Assembly: GCA_914767715.1 (NCBI GenBank) | Contig: OU612071.1 | Span: 124,001-188,000 of the forward strand | Reading direction: 5' to 3' | DNA from: Membranipora membranacea | Taxonomy: Eukaryota > Bryozoa > Gymnolaemata > Cheilostomatida > Membraniporidae | DNA: 64,000 nt | In this document: positions 60,801-64,000 of the stretch, one piece after another | Numbering within the stretch: the stretch's first letter is position 1 | Layout of the letters: each line of letters opens with the position of its first letter | Notes under the pieces: generated by a model | Database searches by the model: none | Seen by the model: the letters and a program-made list of their open reading frames with translations, nothing else | What the model was told of the DNA's origin: nothing | Position numbers and translations under genes: made by a program

Positions 60801-63800
60801 TTTTATGCAGCATTTATAACCCCCCTGGTGCAGACCAGGAGATAACACTAAAATATATCCAATCAACCATCCTCAAACGCACAACTCCTAATATGTGGTG
60901 ATTTCAACAGACTGCCAATAGATGAACTCGCTACTCAATTTGGACTTTCAAATGTAGTTAATTTCAACACTCGTTGAGATGCCATGCTAGATCTTATTCT
61001 GACTGACATACCATCATACAAATACTGTGACGAACTGGCTCCGATCGCCAACAATGACCACTGTTGCATCCTGCTGCGGAGAGAGGGGAATCTCCCAAGC
61101 TGCTATGTCAAAAGACAAAAGAGGCTTGTAATCCGACCGCCCAAGCTTATGGTTCTGAAGGGATTAGCTGAACAGTCTTGGTCCTCAGTACTAAATACCC
61201 AGGATATAAACAGCAAAGTTCATTTAATGAACGAAACTACATCTAAGCTTCCTGACAATCACTGCCCTACAAAAACCACCAAGGTCCGGGGCGACAAACC
61301 TTTCTGGATGAGCGACACACTAGACAAAGTAATCTGTGCCAAAAATGAAGCGTACCGTAAAGGCTGCCCATCGCACAATCTACTGAGAACAATCTGCCAA
61401 TGACTCGTCAGACAAAACAAAAGAAAATTTGTCCGGGAAACCCTCAACAAAAGACAAAACACTAAAACCTGGTGGGACACTATAAAAAGCTGACAAACAA
61501 AACTAAACAACAACAATCATCAACTAATGTGATTATCGACGACACCAAACTATCTGATGACACTTTCTGTAAAATTCTCAACTCTCACTATGTAGAAGTC
61601 GGGGGAATACGAGCTACCTCGAGCTCTGCATATGTAACTACTAACACCAACAAGCTAGACCATCTGAGTATAGGAGAAGTCATACTCCTGATGAGAAAAC
61701 AGGATATTTCAAAAGCTACATCAAATGAAGACTTCCCCACATGGATATCTAAGGAAGGCATATAAGATATAGCCATTCCACTACACAACATTATTAACTG
61801 TGCCCTGGATACCAACTCTTTTCCTGATATTTGGAAAAAGGCGCAAGTAGTACCAATCCCTAAAAACAAAACACCATCTACATACAAGGATTACTGGCCT
61901 ATAAGCTTATTATTCCATCTCCGCAAACTACTGGAGGAAGTAATTATATCGAAAATGAAATCTCACCTAGCAGACGTACTTAACGCTAATCAATATGCCT
62001 ACCAACAGAAACTCAGTACCACCGATGCAATACTGTAGTTGATAGATGACTGGACATCCGTTCTGGACTCAAATACTAATGTGAAACTAATAAAAAATGC
62101 ATGCCTTGACTTTTTTCAAAGCCCTCGATGGATGCAGCACCCCATACTGATATATAAAATGAAGCATCTGGGTTTTAACGCTAGTGTCATTGCCTTAGGT
62201 GAATTTTTTTGGAGTCAAGACAGCAATTTGTAAAATACTGTGATAATTTTTCTGACTACAAACCCATTCAAGTAGGTGCCCCTCAAGGAACTAGACTGGG
62301 CCCCATCCTTTGGCTGATTTATGTTGCAGATTTAAAATCTTTTGATTATGATACAAAATTTATCAAATACAACCTTTTATAAGCCTATAATTGGTCCATC
62401 TTCTGAGAACATATCTGATGCAATACTGTTAGCAAACACCTGGTCTGAGCAAAACAATATGATTTTGAATTCCAGCAAAACTGTGATACTGAATGTGGCT
62501 TTTACAAACAAATCTGTTATGCACCTTGGTACAACCTATGGAGGTGATAATCTCTTTATCACTCCCTCTGAGCATACCAAGTTTTTAGGCGTATTCATAG
62601 ACAACACACTAACTTCCAGCAATCATGTTGACTATATTATATCTAAATGCTCTCAACGATTATACTTGATGAGACTGCTGAAACGCATGGGCATGGATAG
62701 TGATGGCCTGAGAACCTTCTATATAGCTAACATTAAGTCTATAATCTCCTACGCCTGCCCTGCATCGTATAATCTACTATCAGACACCGATAAAACACGA
62801 CTAAAGGGGATCCAGCGCCCTGCTACTCGGATTGTGCTGCCATTCTCTGACCACTACGAGCAGAGGCTGGACCATCTAGCACTGCCACCCAGCTCAACAT
62901 TCCTGCACACCCCTTGCAGTGAAAAATTCACTGAAATAGCTGACGACGATAATCAACCCTTGAACTCTCTGCTTATAGAGCAAAAATAGCTAAATATGGC
63001 CCATCCAAGTGTAGAACAACCAAAAGACAAAATACCTTTTTTGAATTTTATATGCGATTTTTTAACTAATGCAGCTAAGACTCCTTTTATTCTTATTTTT
63101 TCCATGTATGTGCTGTACCTTCGATGCTATCAACCAATCACAGTAATTGAGTTAAGTCATCAATGATCTGGTGATTTATCCTCTATGTTACTTTTGATGC
63201 TGTCGCATGGTGTTTATGATGTCTCAATAATACAATGATGGCCTATATCCTAATAATTGCACACCCTAAGTGTTCTTAAAATTCCTTGAAATGTGATCCA
63301 GGTCTTTGACAACGATATTGATGCAAAAATGGTATGTAATAATAATGTAATAATGAATTGAGACAAAACTCAAGCAGACTGTGATTATTTTCCATCTGAA
63401 GATTACAAAGACTATAACTTTTGTTAGGGTATAATATACCAGGCACCTCAAGTGAGTCTTATCCTCTCAATAAAATTCCTGATTATCTATCTGTTCATCT
63501 AAGAATCAAATGACACAAAAGATTCAAACTCAGGTTGGCACTTTATATTCATGATGCTTTCTATGAAAATGGGTCAAATGAAAAAATTTGAAATGTCTGC
63601 GCTTAGCGAGAGACGATTGCTTGTGAAACTATTACACACACTGTCAAAGGAAACCTGTTGAATATTCTAGTCATTGGACTCATACAAATTTCCTTATTAT
63701 TCTAGTTTGCCTGCTACAACAATGAAAACCAATACAAGGATATTTTATCATCTCCGATGAAATACACAGGACAGATGCTCAATAAATTACAACATCCATC

Positions 63801-63810
63801 GCAATGGAAG
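57863..63810 (+). CDS. Three in-phase exons of an unrecognised gene (partial)
   Basis: Candidate exons: 57863-57925 (VYLFHLEEVIGCLHSRFPEN), 63302-63331 (VFDNDIDAKM) and 63706-63810 (FACYNNENQYKDILSSPMKY, then a Lys/Gln-rich end at QWK). Each has AG/GT borders, is phase 0 and is free of stops. The wording LEEVIGCLHSRFPEN faintly recalls the middle of hAT-like transposase-derived proteins, but this is too short to call. The 5.4-kb intron would contain the LINE relic at 60176-62989. The gene presumably continues beyond the window. Confidence 0.3.
58911..58995. repeat. Dispersed 85-bp repeat shared with 32904-32988
   Basis: This is the second copy of the TGTACGCATAAAG(C/T)GTTTA repeat. No gene is evident in the surrounding 58.4-59.8 kb. 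Confidence 0.85.
59855..59975. repeat. Hairpin with 24-bp perfect arms
   Basis: Positions 59882-59905 (GCTGGTAGTAGCATTTCATT...) pair perfectly with 59923-59946 around a 17-base loop. Outer arms (CAAACGGTG / CACCGTTTG) extend the stem with small bulges. A (TTTAG)n run lies on the left. Confidence 0.8.
60176..62989 (+). pseudogene. Decayed LINE with endonuclease and reverse transcriptase
   Basis: An apurinic-type (EEP) endonuclease is spread over two frames: YTNCRSLNNWKLDELTLY, IICLTETWIDE, GGGVAMFIN, then after a frameshift near 60895 ICGDFNRLPIDELATQFGL, MLDLILTDIPSY and ANNDHCC. The catalytic Asn, Glu, Asp-x-Asn and His boxes are all visible. The RT follows in pieces: YWPISLLFHLRKLLEEVIIS, NANQYAYQQKLSTTDAIL, then stop at 62036, HPILIYKMKHLGFNASVI, VGAPQGTRLGPILWLIYVADL, and NTTFYKPIIGPSSENISDAI to TKFLGVFIDNTLTSSNHVDY. 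The first catalytic motif (FSKAFD in relatives) is scrambled, and the ADD of the YADD box is missing between FIKY and TTFY. It is of the CR1/Jockey type and cannot move by itself. Confidence 0.85.
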
Positions 63811-64000
63811 GTACTATCTCTGCAAAAACAATGTAGACTATAGGCTGGAAGAGGCGGAGACCAGAAGAGGCATTACATTTATTGGCCATTATCCATACTT
63901 ACGCTGACTATCGGATAAAAATTCCCTTAATACTGTCACTATAACTGTACTAGAACAGACTATACTAGATAGTAGCACACCTGTGCATATAATTGTTTGC
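62990..64000. other. No gene apart from candidate exons
   Basis: The end of the window is AT-rich. Apart from the possible exons at 63302-63331 and 63706-63810, I see nothing recognisable. Confidence 0.4.

Overview
The window is nuclear DNA of an animal. It has spliced genes with GT-AG introns, TATA-type microsatellites, many transposable elements and animal protein families (stomatin, USP deubiquitinase, THAP, FLYWCH). The repeat mix (non-LTR retroelements, MULE, P-like and hAT elements) and an ankyrin-nucleotidyltransferase-TPR protein suggest an early-branching invertebrate, such as a sponge or cnidarian. That placement is inference and was not tested.

Layout. 1-6 kb is mostly non-coding, with a decayed reverse transcriptase, a 27-bp minisatellite and a foldback repeat. 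6.0-12.6 kb (+) holds a nine-exon stomatin gene whose introns contain two short inverted-repeat elements with 9-bp target duplications. 13.6-16.8 kb is a THAP-bearing DNA transposon with about 770-bp terminal inverted repeats (TIRs) and an 8-bp target duplication. 18.6-31.9 kb (-) is one long gene: eleven near-identical ankyrin repeats, a helical linker, a nucleotidyltransferase core, TPRs and a short tail that includes an 18-nt microexon. Its largest intron carries a 6.1-kb element with about 260-bp TIRs and an exact 10-bp target duplication. That element encodes a reverse transcriptase plus a PD-(D/E)XK-like endonuclease and is itself split by a 5'-truncated CR1/L2-like LINE. 33.0-34.4 kb is a minisatellite.

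37.4-50.6 kb (+) is a chain of exons encoding a complete USP catalytic domain, a polar linker, a FLYWCH zinc finger and a MULE transposase core. Splice phases agree from the USP exons through the FLYWCH exons; one junction into the transposase is unresolved. A second MULE-like C-terminal module follows at 51.4-52.2 kb. Two small TIR elements in this gene's introns carry the same tRNA-like module. 53.2-56.9 kb has a non-autonomous LTR retrotransposon and an inverted solo LTR. 60.2-63.0 kb is a decayed full-length LINE. A few in-phase exons of an unrecognised gene lie at 57.9 and 63.3-63.8 kb.

The most notable items are the TIR-bounded reverse transcriptase/endonuclease element and the USP-FLYWCH-MULE exon chain. 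MULE transposases typically leave 9-11 bp duplications, so the FLYWCH-MULE family is a candidate mobiliser of the 9-10 bp duplication elements here. That link is inference.
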